From NCBI GenBank assembly GCA_015680685.1, contig MNCI01027309.1, forward strand, positions 9,461 to 57,006: a DNA stretch of 47,546 nt, given 5' to 3'. The notes beneath the pieces were generated by a model. It was given only the letters and a program-made list of their open reading frames with translations, was not told the DNA's origin and ran no database searches. Source of the stretch: Gnetum montanum. Its lineage: Eukaryota; Streptophyta; Gnetopsida; Gnetales; Gnetaceae. Shown in pieces: positions 1 to 11,559 of this stretch. Numbering within the stretch: position 1 is the first letter of the stretch; each line of letters opens with the position of its first letter. The position numbers were made by a program, and so were the translations under genes.

Positions 1-234
1 TGCTTGCCCCGGTAAATTATATGAATAATATGACTCTTGATACTTTATTTTTCATCCTTCATTTTCCAAAGGAGCATGATAAAGTTTCCTTATCATTAAA
101 ACAAATTTATCTTGCTTTAACTATTCTTCTTGAATTCAAAGTATAAAATATCATTTAAACACAAACACCATGTATATTTCTCTTGAATATCCCTTGTGAC
201 TTATTCATATTTTATCATCTTGCTGCTCCATGAA
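1..234. other. AT-rich DNA with no recognised feature
   Basis: I see no coding signal or repeat I can name here. Similarity to the Athila accessory gene fades at about position 235, so this may be diverged accessory-gene DNA or flanking sequence. Confidence 0.4.
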
Positions 235-368
235 ATGGCTAAATGTATACTAAATGATTATTCCTCCTACTCTACATGTTGTTTGGCAGGAACTTGTCCT
301 TCACCTCTCCTAGGTTGTTTGATTGCACCTTGAGCAGGACCTTCCTATTGTCCATGTTTTGGGGCCAT
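235..368 (-). pseudogene. Truncated start of Athila-like accessory ORF, copy 1
   Basis: Only the first 40 or so codons of the accessory gene remain. The start codon at 368 follows a putative 3' splice site (TTGTAG, 369-374). The reading MAPKHGQ...EGPAQG matches copy 2, which starts at 29164 with MALKCGQQKGPTQGG, and both share an in-frame stop followed by EE. The N-terminus is basic and rich in Gln and Gly. Similarity to copy 2 is lost near 235, so the rest was deleted or has diverged. Function is unknown; position and homology come from comparison within this window. Confidence 0.6.
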
Positions 369-808
369 CTACAATTACACGGGGCCAATCGTTAGCAAGG
401 TTGTTACCAAGGTTAGGTTATACCTTGCTACTTGCCTTAATGAATTTTCTCTATCTCTATGTGATGTTAATTATTGGAAGAACATGTTCCCAAAAGATTA
501 TAAGATTTGATCCTCCTTGCTTAGGTGGTTTCCAAAATCTAGGTTCCTGGTATAACTAAGGGGATGAAATTGTTTTTGGCACATTTAGCCTTAATTTTAT
601 AACTAATTACCCTTGATAATGTCCTTCAGGTGATGAAAAATTTCAAAAAAGTTATGTGCTATTTGGTGTGTACCCCTCCTCCACAACTGATCTGAACACT
701 TGAGGTTCAAGTAGGTTCAAACAAAATGAAAATTGGAGGACCAGTGAGTGAGATATCATTATGAAAGCAGGGGACCCACAATTGCAAGTCATAGAGAGAA
801 AATTGGAA

Positions 809-855
<47 letters not shown>

Positions 856-1425
856 NCTCTCTCTCCCCCATGCGTGAATAGTTGGAAATGATGTTAAGTG
901 GCATGGGGGTCATGTATATATAGATTGGAGGGATGCAATATCATGTACGAGACATCGTGTAAGCGATATCGCGTCAGCGTGCAATATTGTGTACACAATA
1001 TCTTTGCTTATTGATATTAGGTCACAATGGAAGATATCAAATTTTTAAAGATTTTTCTAAAATTGATGATGTAAACCAAGGACATGTAAATGAGTGTTAA
1101 AGGATTCTAGGGTAATTTAACTAGTCCTGAAGGCACGAATAATTATGAGGGTGTTGAATCAATCAATAAGGACCTTGTATGGAAGGAAAAAGGCTATGTG
1201 ATGGTGCATAAGAACGTTTGAATCGAGGTGATAGTAATAAGGGAAAGAAAATTGTTGGAAATATGCTAAGGTTAATAGATGGTGTGTGGAAGATGTGTTA
1301 TGAGTGCAAATTACAAAGATTATGCAAGTGGGTCCTCGCCAAAGTAGGTGTCAACCTATAATGCCCTTGCATAACCACACCTTAAAATGTCTGTAGGCAC
1401 TAGAAGGGTTAAATGTAATCCACAC
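369..1425 (-). promoter_or_regulatory. Internal promoter and leader of accessory gene, copy 1
   Basis: This stretch aligns over its whole length with 29165-30145 (copy 2), and more weakly with 33190-34178 (copy 3, plus strand). Read on the minus strand it holds a conserved upstream block (about 1320-1425), GATATC-like palindromes (about 935-1045), a TATA box (CTATATATA, 914-923), a CT microsatellite, a purine-rich motif related to the PPT (671-690) and an intron-like 3' splice site before the ATG at 368. The order suggests an RNA polymerase II promoter with a 5' UTR intron. An LTR of another family is the alternative, but no LTR partner lies downstream of it. Confidence 0.5.
811..864. repeat. 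(CT)n microsatellite
   Basis: About 25 CT dinucleotides with few interruptions and one N at 856. It lies in the leader just downstream of the minus-strand TATA box. Copy 2 has no such expansion at the matching site near 29580-29590, so the array grew after the copies separated. Confidence 0.95.
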
Positions 1426-2460
1426 TGGTTCCACAAAACACACACATGTAAGTATCACTAGAATGAGGTAACAATTCTATGCTACACAAGACACAAGCTA
1501 CAATTACATGAACAACGAGATGAGACGAACTATAGATGGGATTATAGAGATTGGGAAATGAGGTAACTAACCTAGGGCATAATGAATCCTGCATGTAAAG
1601 CATGATTAATATGTCATTAAATCATCATTCCAAGATCAGGTCAAGTCCATTCCTTTGATCAGTGACACCACATTGTTTCATCCCATGATGAGCGACTCTA
1701 AGAGAATGATCACTTGGCATTTTGTTCAAGGGAGGAGTGATTTTTGCTTTGTGGCACTTTTTTTTGAATGAATGAATCCAAAGAAGCCGCCAACCTTCAG
1801 CCATGGGTGCATGTCTTTCCAGTGGAACCCCCTGGAACACCATTGGATTTTTGAGTGCCTTTTGATTACTCTTACTCCCATTTTGCGTTAGATCTACAAG
1901 GATCTTAGTACAACCACGTTGCATGATAACTCTCATAGATATCACCAAAGAGAATCTGCAAGTCCCCTTGATGTCACACCCTAATCATTTCCTCTTGGTC
2001 CATCCTTCTTCATTCTAGGCGCAATGAACAAAAAATTAATTTTAAGTGTTAAGAATGTCAAGAATATCACTGTACCCTTGGATAGAACCTCTTATTTGAA
2101 GAATGGATGAGTGGGTGTAATGGGCTCACTGTCCAAATAATTGATAACTCGATACTTGATAACATAGAACACACCTCAACCAACTAGCCACATGAATGTT
2201 TTATTTGTAGATGAGATTACTTACAAAAATATAAAAAGACAAAATGACAAAAAGATAAAACAAGAAATTGAAAAATGAAAAATTAGAAAATAATAATAAA
2301 AATTGTAAAATTAAAGAAAATGAAAAATATTTATCAATCTTGCTTGTTATTAGAATGGGGGATTTCCCGCATAACTAAATGGTTGAGTATGAAGAGGATT
2401 AATAAATGAAAGATGAGGATCCTTGCATGTTGAAAATATCAAAACTTGGTCATACTTACC
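1426..2460. other. Athila copy 1 interior without recognisable pol
   Basis: This lies between gag (ending at 2461) and the accessory promoter, where pol would be expected. I see no protease, RT, RNase H or integrase motif. A 107-codon minus-strand open frame (1625-1948) has no recognisable domain and I do not call it a gene. Positions 2220-2340 are very A-rich. Confidence 0.5.
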
Positions 2461-4273
2461 TCATTGGGGTTCACACACATGATTATAGTAAGCATAGTGG
2501 GGCAATTTATAAGATGTGCTTCCTGGGTAAGGAGTTGACCCGCTATGATACTTGAGACCGTAAGATGGTATGCAAGGATTGGGATGTTGTCCTCCATGAT
2601 TATATTCATTGGGCCGTATGGTTATTGGAGTGTTAATTGGTAGCCCTGATGGAGTGACTCGAGGTGTTGGGTTCAGGGAGAAGGATGCACCACAATGTTG
2701 GACTTTTGCTAAGTTGGAGAATGCAGTGGCCTTAGAATTGTGTTGTCCCTTCCTATGGTCATGTCTAAAGAAGGGATGCCTTTGATATTGAGGAGGGCTC
2801 TCACTATTGTTGGAAATAGTAGCACAAGTAATGTTCGTGGGTTTTTGTTGTGGTACAAACACTTCAGGAACAGTTGGTAGTGATGTAGAAGGAGGGAAAG
2901 GATGAGAATGGTGAAATTTAAGAGAACTGTAAGGTGCACAAGGTGGTGATGGTGTTGAGGACATGGGCTGATAGTATTGAGGAGAATAATAATGCGGTGA
3001 GATAGAGTATGTTGACCTAGTTGGGAAAATAGGATGTTGAACTAAATAAGAATTTGGATTCGGATGATACAAAAGGTATATCTAGTTTAGGGATGGCTTC
3101 CCCCATGACTGGGATTGTTGCCACTGTGATAGAACACAGTATCTCTGTATGAACTTTGGGTGTAACGGGCTTTCCCAATGCTCATATAAATGTAACAAGA
3201 TTGGGCATTGGCCCTTGGGGTGATCGTACATGCAAATGTATGATTGGAAGTTAAGCTCTTTTTTTCTTCATCCCTTCTTTCTGATTGTCTAATGATGCTT
3301 TGTCCTACTTCTTAGGTTGTCAAAAATTTATATCCAATAATATTGATATATTCCCCACACTTTTTATGCATATGTTCTAGCATCTTATTGATCTTTGCCT
3401 CGATTTCATCTAATGATTGTTGTATTGGCAAAGATGCTTCTTCCTCCTTGAGATGGGTTGATTTCTCCTCTTTGTGATTATGGACCTCTGTTAAGTTAAG
3501 ATTTTGGTCCCGTTGATATTTCTCCCATCTAGCCATTTCTCCTTCTTCTTTTGCTACTCACTTAATAAGCTCTTGTAATTGATGGGTTTGTAGTTCATAT
3601 ATTTGACCTTGGACATACATCCCTAGGGTTTCTCTTATTTCATCATGAAGCCCATCAATGATATGGTACATTAGCCTTTCCTCAGAGAACTGATGGCCTA
3701 GATAGTTGTTTAATAGTGCATAATATCTTTCTAAGGCCTTGTCCAAGGGTTCATGTTGTGCTTGTTTCCACTCTTGGATTTGTTTCCTCAAGGCTGACAC
3801 TCTTGCGTAGGTTTGATATCTTTTACTAAAGAGTTCTACCATTATTGGCCAATGTTGAATTGAATTTAGTTTTAACAATCTATACCATACTTTTGCTTGG
3901 CCAACGAGTGTCATAGGAAAGAGCTTGAGTTTGTGCCAACCATTGTCAATGTTGTTGCAGATCTAAGTCATAGCAACTGAGAATTTGGGAAAGTTGTTTA
4001 AATCAAGCCTAGGTAGGTGACTCTCTTTATGATCCCTACAAGATATTTGAACAACCTCTTGTATTTACGTTAGACATGTAGTGGCCAGTAGGGGTTCATT
4101 GTCATTGAGTAAGTTATGCTTTCATGCATTGGGACGATGTTGCCTTTGTTTATGTTTGTAAGAAACCCCCACCTTGAATTGTGTACTCTAATCTTAATTT
4201 CATATAATTCATTGGTTTTCCAATGAATTGCCTCACTAGATGTGGCATTATCATAGTCTTGTAGGAGAGGCAT
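2461..4273 (-). pseudogene. gag: Athila-like gag polyprotein, decayed
   Basis: Gag would form the virus-like particle of the retrotransposon. The core, read from about 3930 down to 3558, carries the retrotransposon gag pattern: LVGQAKVWYRLL, then LRKQIQEWKQ, ERYYALLNNY and a GLHDEIRETL block. Upstream (4273-3950) is an N-terminal part with KLNNFPKFS-like sequence broken by a stop. Downstream is a short charged segment (3536-3312), then a degenerate C-x3-H-x4-C knuckle near 3215, then a Pro/Ser/His/Tyr-rich tail (3072-2461). Several in-frame stops make it non-functional. It starts about 140 bp downstream of the LTR at 4414-5280, as expected for a first ORF. Lineage assignment to Athila rests on neighbours more than on gag itself. 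Confidence 0.7.
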
Positions 4274-4388
4274 GGCTATGAAACTGTGTGTGAATTTAGA
4301 TGTGACTTTTTGTAATTATTTCTTCTTGAAAGATATATCATTAATTTCTATATAGTGATCTTGTATGATATGACTAATCTAGATAACT

Positions 4389-4412
4389 AGCACCATCCTA
4401 GAAAATGGTGCT
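4389..4412. other. Perfect 8-bp inverted repeat beside the LTR
   Basis: AGCACCAT and ATGGTGCT flank an 8-nt loop. The hairpin ends 1 bp from the inner edge of the LTR, exactly where a primer binding site should be. I do not see a standard tRNA-complementary start (TGG...) at the expected offset. Confidence 0.6.
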
Positions 4413-4413
4413 A

Positions 4414-5280
4414 ATGAAGAGTGGCAAGGTACCCCTACACTCATCCATATGAATACGAGCGTTTCACACATGATTCGGTTGAACTCCATAGATGGACTAG
4501 TTGTGGTATCTAGACAGTTGCTTGTAGATCGTAGTTCGTTGTCTTCCCACTTGGACTAGTATTAGCTTTGTCACATATGGTTTAGTCTAGAGTGAGGTGT
4601 ATGATGTGTTTCTACACTAATGGTACTCTTGGGTATGATGGGAAATGATATTAACTAAGCTAGGAGAGAGAGTGTATAAGAGAAAACCTAAACTAGCCTA
4701 AGTGCGATGAGCATCCATTCTTTAATCATCCCTATACATCTTGGACTTCGTGCATGACTACCACTAGGATTACCAAGCATATGGCCTAGGTATGCTATTG
4801 GGTTACCAAGTAGTCACACTTAAATGCTCGTGATTAAGTCATACTTATTCTGTGTTACTAGGAGATCAGGGTAGAGAGATATTAACTAAGGAAGCAATAA
4901 ATAATAATAACAATTAAATAATTAAACTAAGTGGATGTTTCCATGATGAAGTAATCTTGATCTTTATTGTTGGTCATGTGCATGTCCAAGTACATCACAC
5001 TCGAATAAGCATGCTATATAATTACAATCACCACACCATGGGCATGCACTGGGAGAAGGGTTGATAGGAAAACTGACAAAAAGTTCCTACCTTAACACTA
5101 AAACTAAAATCAAAACTTAACTTACCCACAAAAAACTACCGACCTCTTATTTATAGATGAGGAGATAGGTTGTGATATCGCATATGCAATATCGTGTCTT
5201 GGTTGTGATGTCACGTACGTGATATCATGGCTGCGATATCACTGATGCAGTATCACGGCAAACAAATTCATGACTCATCA
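4414..5280 (-). mobile_element. Athila-like 5' LTR, copy 1
   Basis: 867 bp, aligning along its length with the LTRs at 25403-26250 and 37271-38188. Read on the minus strand it begins TGATGAGTCA at 5280 and ends ...CTCTTCA at 4414, giving TG...CA termini. U3 holds GATATC-type palindromes (5165-5260). The TATA box is CTATAAATAAG (5146-5156) and a poly(A)-like CAATAAAGAT lies near 4958-4968. No PPT precedes it on its outer side, which fits a 5' LTR; gag follows downstream. If the target duplication is 5 bp, the outer flank would be GTTTC (plus strand, 5281-5285); the matching 3' LTR is not in the window. Confidence 0.85.
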
Positions 5281-6539
5281 GTTTCCAATAGGTAGTTTTA
5301 AATTTAGTGTTATTTATAATTGTTATAGAGATTGAATATATGAGGCTTCTAGGTATCATAAAGAGTTGTGAGTGTTGTGTAGTTGGCCATGAAGTATAAC
5401 ATTGTAGAACATTGAAATTGCAAGGATTATAGAAATCCCATAAATATCGAATTAGAATGTCAGACATGGTACTTGATAGTGCTATGAAGGAAGCCATGGA
5501 TATAGCATGCCATGATAGATATGTAGCCTTTAGAAGTATTAGTAAACTAATGAAACAAAGTATTCGAATAGGATGAAGTGGATCTCATATTTTAGATTTT
5601 CTTATTAAAAAATTTCCCATCACTCTGCTTTGAATTTTTGGTTATAAGAAGCTAGTTAGGAACCAAGATATCATACTTTGCAAACATAGGAAATTTAATT
5701 AGAACTATATATTTGATTCCATGGTTAAGATGTAATGGAATCTCTTTCTGCTTACCTTATTAAAGAAATTTTATTAGTACCAAGTGCATTGTGAAATTAA
5801 TGGATTATGTTTATGATGTATATACTTATCATAGTTCTTGAGTAGAAAGACATTAAATCTTAACTATAGTGCACATTGCTATAGATGAGTATTAAGCAAT
5901 AAATATTTTTCATTGTCCTTAAGGAGGTACTAAAAATGATTTTAATGACAATGCAAGTACTACATGCCTACATGCAGTTGTAGTTTCCTTAATAGTATAG
6001 TTACCAAAGTTATAGTAGTGGGAACATTGAATATCAAACAACATAATACACATTTCCTCATTGTAAAAATTGCTGAAGGTGCTTCTACTTTTATGCAAGC
6101 TTGCATTTGATCAAGAATGACACATTTACAATTGTTTTATAGTTATCATTACAAACATAAATGCAACATCTATTAATAATTATTGAGACATTTCAAAAGG
6201 TTTTCATATTAAATGTGGAGCATTTTGAAGCTTATGTGACTAGTACAGATGTTTTTCAGCTATGAATTTCACAATTGTAGATGTTGTATGGTGAAGGGAA
6301 GAAATGCTATTCAACTATTATAAGTGTTAGGATGTTTGAAAACATACATTTCTACAAGTTTGAAAACATGATCATTCTTGAATTATAAAATTTTTGACAT
6401 TACATGCACCAATACTTCTTTATTATACTTATAAGCATGTGCTATGATGAAAATGGAAATAAGTTCAATGTTTATGCAGCCCCTACACTCCTCCACATTG
6501 GCTTTAATTTCTCCTAGCTACCTTACCCCCTGCAAGGGT
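5281..6539. other. AT-rich flanking DNA, no recognised gene
   Basis: No open frame with a recognisable domain, no clear tandem array and no match to the other repeats in the window that I could detect by eye. Confidence 0.5.
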
Positions 6540-7690
6540 TTATCAACGTATAAAAGTGTATAACCCCCATAACACTCATCAAATTATCATTTTTGGCATT
6601 CCAAAAGGAATTTTTGACCTTCCCAAGCCCAAATATAGACACTAGATGACTCTTTTTACTTGGGGAATGAGGCTTTGGCCATTTATGAGGCATTTTTCAG
6701 CCTCAAAAATATGAAATCTAGGAGATTGCCCCTAATGGGTTACAACATTTATATCTACAGTGAATTTTTACCTCAGGTTTTATGGGATGGGGTTACAAAG
6801 GTTACAACATTCAAATTTGGTGGTGCTTCATTGGCCCCTCTTTGTTGGTGTCTAGGGGATTGACCTGAGAGATACTAACAAAGAATACAAAATAGTACTG
6901 CAAGTGCACCACCATTGTTCCCTCTCAAAATTTGATTTAGTCATGTCAAACCATGCCAAAGAGTGCTCATGATGATGGGATAAGGCTATGATGAGATGGT
7001 GGTAATGGTCATTAGGAAGATGGTCATGGAGGCTAACAATGCATTCCAAGTATTATCATCATGGCTATAACATGATAGTGACATATTTTAAAGTGTCTAT
7101 TGGTTAGCAAATGTGTTTGAGGACTCAACCACTTCACTCCAAGGTTACTTTGGACATTGGGCTTTGAGGCATCGTTGACTGTTCGACCATTTGACAATTT
7201 TCTTTACCATTTTTTTGTGGGGTAAAACATCCAGTGGGTTTCATTGCCAAGGCTAGTCTAACATAGTTTTCCCATTAAGTGAGTAGTGTTACACTTAATA
7301 GACTTCGTTTTCCCATTGAAGCAAGGTGTGTTATGCTTGATGGAATTAATGGTTTTTCCATTGAATGAGCTATGTTACATTCAAGTGGACTTGAGATTGA
7401 AGCATGATGAAAAGATATCATATGGATATAGTGCATGAGTGGAAAACATAGGTCAACATTGCTATTCAGGGTAAGGAAAGATATAATGAGGCTATAGGGC
7501 TAGGCTCAAGGAGTGGTGTTAAATGAAGGGTAATGGTACAAGCATCCTTGGAACAACTGGAAAAGCTCACTAAATCATGCATATCAAGGTCACATGGTGA
7601 TTTGTTATCATAATGAGTTGCACCCTTGCGATGGCCCTAGGCTTCATCCTACAAATACAACTCTAAGAAGATAAGAAAACTAAGCAAATA
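6540..7690. repeat. Dispersed repeat R3, copy A
   Basis: This block aligns with 39540-40690 (copy C) and partly with 10312-11390 (copy B). Shared landmarks are TTATGAGGCATTTTTCA (near 6684), GGTGxTxxTTTCATTGGCC (near 6820), a GAGAGxxATxxACAAAGAA block (near 6870), GGTTTCATTGCCAAGGCTAG (near 7235) and ACAACTCxAAGAAGA-like sequence (near 7655). It carries a private local triplication at 7266-7395. It has no recognisable protein domain, so class is unknown. It might be an LTR or the non-coding part of a retroelement. Confidence 0.7.
7266..7395. repeat. Triplicated 41-45-bp unit inside R3 copy A
   Basis: Three diverged units each begin G-TTTT(C/T)CCATT and continue through a GTTAxxCTTxA-like core (starts near 7266, 7307 and 7351). 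R3 copy C has a single unit at about 40324. Confidence 0.65.
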
Positions 7691-7756
7691 GACCATTTTA
7701 TAACATTACAATGCATAAGATCACAAATGATAAAACCAAACTACCAAGGTCATTGA

Positions 7757-8470
7757 CATTGCTAATTTAAGGTCGTGAAAGGCCATGGTACCAGTTTAAG
7801 GCCTCAGTAGGTAGTGGTGCTAATTTAAGGCCATAGCAAGCCATGGCACTGGTTTAAGGCCTTGGTAGGATGTATTGCTAGTTTAAGGCCTTGGAAGGCC
7901 ATATTGTATCAACTTAAAGCCTTNTCTTGATGTAGTCATGAGCAGGTTAGAGTTCTGGTGAGGAACTAGGTTTCATGTGTTTTTTCTTCACCATTGTTTT
8001 AGATGAGAATTTTAATAGGGGACCCTCCATGATGTTTCTGGCTTTAAGGTTAATGGTAGTCGTGCTACTTGAGGGTGTTATGGTTGTATAATGGAGTGGT
8101 TTTGATGCTTAAGGTTTGGATATTTGGTTTAACAACATCACAATAGGGGTTTATTTAGGTTTTAAGGCTAGTCAAGTTTGCTTCGTCATCTTCCTAGCTT
8201 CATCCCTGCATGATAACATTCGCATACCAGGTGACACCTATATGATATAATGGACAAATAATGTCAAACAATGTAAAATAATGTAATAATAAAGTAAAAG
8301 TGGATCAAAAAAAATTAAATTGATGATAAAAAAAGTCAAAACATAGTCAATGGAGGTCAATATGGGTAATATAGGATTAAACATGGTCAACTATGGTTAT
8401 ACTTTGCCAGTTTTAGGCCTTGGTAGGCCATGTTGCTAGTTTAAGGCCTCAGCAAGCCATGGTTACATGG
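7757..8470. repeat. Degenerate minisatellite with TTTAAGGCC core
   Basis: About 30-bp units of the form GTTTAAGGCCTTGGTAGGCC repeat at 7757-7925 and again at 8405-8470, with non-array DNA between. Similar units occur at 15857-15915, and the related GTTTTAAGTCATGATG unit at 11781-12229. Such arrays resemble the 3' UTR tandem repeats of Tat/Ogre elements. Confidence 0.75.
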
Positions 8471-9429
8471 TTACATGGCTAACGTTAGGGTTATCATAAA
8501 CAGTGTAAATGGGATGTAAACAGAAATGCAAATAGTAACATGAAATGTAAACAGAGCATATTGAATTATAAATAAAGCATAAATAGAGGTAAAAAAAGCA
8601 TAAACAGAGCTAAAAAATGTAAATGAAAGGCAATAATAAAACACTGTATTGTATTGTTTAAAAAAAAGATGTGCACCGATCAAAGGGTAGTTTCACACGT
8701 GCGGATGGCAAGTCAAACGCCTAGCCCTGGGGTGATATGACACGATGATGTGATGATGTGATGATGTAGGTGAGAGGTTCTTGGATGCCAAGAGTGAAGT
8801 GTGTTGAGCACCCAAGGATTCACTGATTCTACATATGTTCTTAGAATTTCCAATGTCTCCAAGATTGTTCCTTACCCACCCCCTGTTCATGTGAATTGAC
8901 AGGGTATTTATAGGATTGGCTAGGCTCGCATGAGGAATTCCAGAATGGAATCAATGGATGGGAGATGAGGGAAAATTAAATATTGTAACATGTATCCAAT
9001 GGACAACTATGTATGATTTGGATGTGTGTCGGTAAGCGTTGGATGTGTGTCAGCAAGCTATGTTCCTGACCAGATACGTTGCGTTTTACAACTCATGGAC
9101 TACTCAAACCCATCATTGGTTACTTAAGCCCATGAAAGTACATTTAATTTAGATCATGAGGGAATAACATGACCATAAATGGGTATTTACAATGAAATGT
9201 ACAATAAGAGAAATTTGACTCAGCTTGCTTGTCCATGGATCGAGTGGTGCGGGAGGTCGAGATGTTGATTTGAGGTTGTTCGAGGCATCTCTGTTTGACT
9301 AGGGCTTCCAACATGAGTTGTCTGAGCTTCAATGTGTCTTGAGCATGCATTTAAAGTATCTTTGTGCAACCATGACTAGTAGTCATGCTACAGTCATGCT
9401 GGGCAGTCATGCTGGACGTGTCCCTAGCG
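8471..9429 (-). promoter_or_regulatory. Region with possible minus-strand TATA box
   Basis: The minus strand reads CCTATAAATACC at 8903-8914, the same style of TATA box as in the LTRs. I find no protein domain in this stretch. It may be part of a long LTR of the Tat element, but I could not find its boundaries. Confidence 0.25.
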
Positions 9430-10240
9430 TGAGTCACACTAAGCAGTCATGTTGGGTGTGACCATAGGGTGACCTAAGCATGAGATGGAAAAAAATGTAA
9501 TTTTGACATCAAATTTGGAATTTCTTAAAGCCTGTTTCTAAGTACAGCTACTACCTACCTATGTGTGATCTAGATCTAGAAATTTGAGCTTGAATGTGTT
9601 TGATTTGAAGCCCTTTTGAATAGGTCACACTGTAGTCATGCCCCGCATGACTGCCCAATGTGACCTATAGTGTGACCTCAAAAACTTGCAATTTCAAGCT
9701 AAAATCTAGAATTTTTGAAGGTTGGGACCCATAGTTATCAATAGTAGATGCTGAGGATGACTTGCACCCTTGAAATCAAGTCATTTTGACTCAGTTTTAG
9801 GGCTCTATAAGTTGGTCACACTGTGGTCACGCCTAGCATGACTGCCCAATGTGACCTACAGTGTTACCTCAAAAACTTATAATTTTGAGCTGAAATCTAG
9901 AATTTTTGAAGGCTGGGATCCATAGTTATCAATAGTAGACCTTGAGGATGACTTGCACCCTTGAAATCAAGTCATTTTGGCTCAGTTTTGGGGCTCTAAA
10001 AGTTCATCACGTTGGATTCATGCGGTAGCGTGACCTGCAAAAATTGTGTAGTGTGGCTTGAAATTTGAACTCCTAAATGCTAAGAATTGAAATGGAAATT
10101 AGTGGCTCTGGAGGATGGCTTGCATCCTTATATTTGGACCACTTTTTATTTGATTTTAAAACTGTTGGAGTTGCTCACGCTGAGGGCAAGCTAGCTTGAC
10201 AGTGTGATCAACCTAGCTTGAGCAAGCTGGACTTGAGTTT
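9430..10240. repeat. About 191-bp tandem array rich in GTGACC
   Basis: Two clear units start at 9623 and 9814 with GGTCACACTGT(A/G)GTCA and share blocks such as CTAGAATTTTTGAAGG and ATAGTTATCAATAGTAGA. A more diverged third unit starts near 10005, and worn units lie on both sides. The GTGACC word also dominates the array in intron 1 of the antisense gene (16790-17395). Confidence 0.8.
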
Positions 10241-10311
10241 CATGCCTTAGTTAGATTTTGCCTCCTGAATGCTTAAAAGGGCTTGAGTTGTTCTTATTTC
10301 AAAGTGTTAGG

Positions 10312-11390
10312 CCAAAATTAGTGGTGTTTCATTGGCCTATATTTGTTGACATCTGGAGGAATCCACCTGAGAGGCATTGACAAAGAAGTGCAAAACACCA
10401 TGAACAACCATGTACTAAACATTATCCATCAACCCTTGGCTGGATGTCATCGCATCATTTTCAAAAGTACATGGGATCGGGGAAATGAAATTTAAGACAC
10501 AAGGGGAGGGGATTGGTTGAATCCAGGGGAAGTTAAGAGTTGGTCAAGTGTGATAATTGCTGCTAGGATTTGTGGGGGAGGAATGCTCTCTTGTGAACAA
10601 GTTATATCTTTGATCTTTGTCCATAGCTAGTGTTCAGCAGACTCGGAGACAAGATGTAGGAAGGTGTGTTCTTTGGAGAAATGGGACTCTTATAGAGTGT
10701 TCATGAGGCCCATTGTAAATAGCCAAAGCCACATGATGATGTGCAACATGGTCTCTTTGAGACACAAGTGTATTTGTTTTTCAAGATAATTTCCTTCTTT
10801 CCTGGGGCTTGTATGGGAATAGCCAATAGTCTTTTGTTTATAATGTTAGTGGGGTCACGAAGACATTTTCTATGCATTTTTCTCTTTTACCCTTTTATTT
10901 TCTTTTCTTATTTTTCTCATATGTTTCTTCTTTTCTTTTGTTTTTGCCTTTCTTGGGCTTTCTTTTTCTTTTCTTTTTCTCTTTTTCTCTTTGGTCTTCT
11001 TGAAAGAGCTTGCTTTTAGTGTTGTGCTCATGTTTGAGCACTTGCATTTTGTGTCATGCATTGTGTAGTATGTTTTGCGTTGTGACTACTTAGGATGTTA
11101 CAATGTGCAACAATGTAACAAGAATTTTGAACTGAGTGGAATGTATTTGGGGTATAACTAAGTAGGATAATTGGGACATGATGGGGAAAATAGGGGATGT
11201 ATCAGGAGTTGGGAAGGTACTTATGAATGAATTGATTAACCTACATACATGTGTCAGGAAGAATGTGATACCTTGTCATCACAGTGAAGTGTGTATATAC
11301 ACATGCACCTTAGGAGTGTCATCCTACAAACACAACTCCAAGAAGACAAGAAAATCACAAATGAAATGGTTAACTAAGCATTTTAAATAA
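10312..11390. repeat. Dispersed repeat R3, copy B
   Basis: Begins TTAGTGGTGTTTCATTGGCC, matching R3 copies A and C, followed by the GAGAGGCATTGACAAAGAAG block. It ends with ACACAACTCCAAGAAGACAA near 11330. Its middle is altered by a pyrimidine tract of about 145 bp (10865-11005) on the plus strand, which I treat as low-complexity expansion and not coding. Confidence 0.6.
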
Positions 11391-11559
11391 GGAGATGGAG
11401 TCATCATGTGTGCAATTTTCAAAGTAGATAGAATCATGAACAACATTAGCCTCATTAAGGCCCATGAGACAAATTGTGCAGCAAGTCTTTGTGAAACATG
11501 AACAGCCGATTGCAGCGACACATCTTTTCAAGTTTTTTCTTGGTTGTTGATGATGTCAC

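Noticed and set aside
323-559. Plus-strand 78-codon open frame
   Set aside because: It lies across the antisense strand of the accessory gene start and its leader, which align with copy 2; no domain.
1625-1948. 107-codon minus-strand open frame
   Set aside because: No recognisable domain, not conserved in the other copies; may be chance.
5165-5260. GATATC clusters as CRISPR-like or satellite arrays
   Set aside because: Spacing is irregular and the units are short palindromes; better read as promoter-proximal motifs.
10741-11061. Phe-rich and Lys-rich open frames on both strands
   Set aside because: They are translations of the pyrimidine tract in R3 copy B; composition alone keeps them open.
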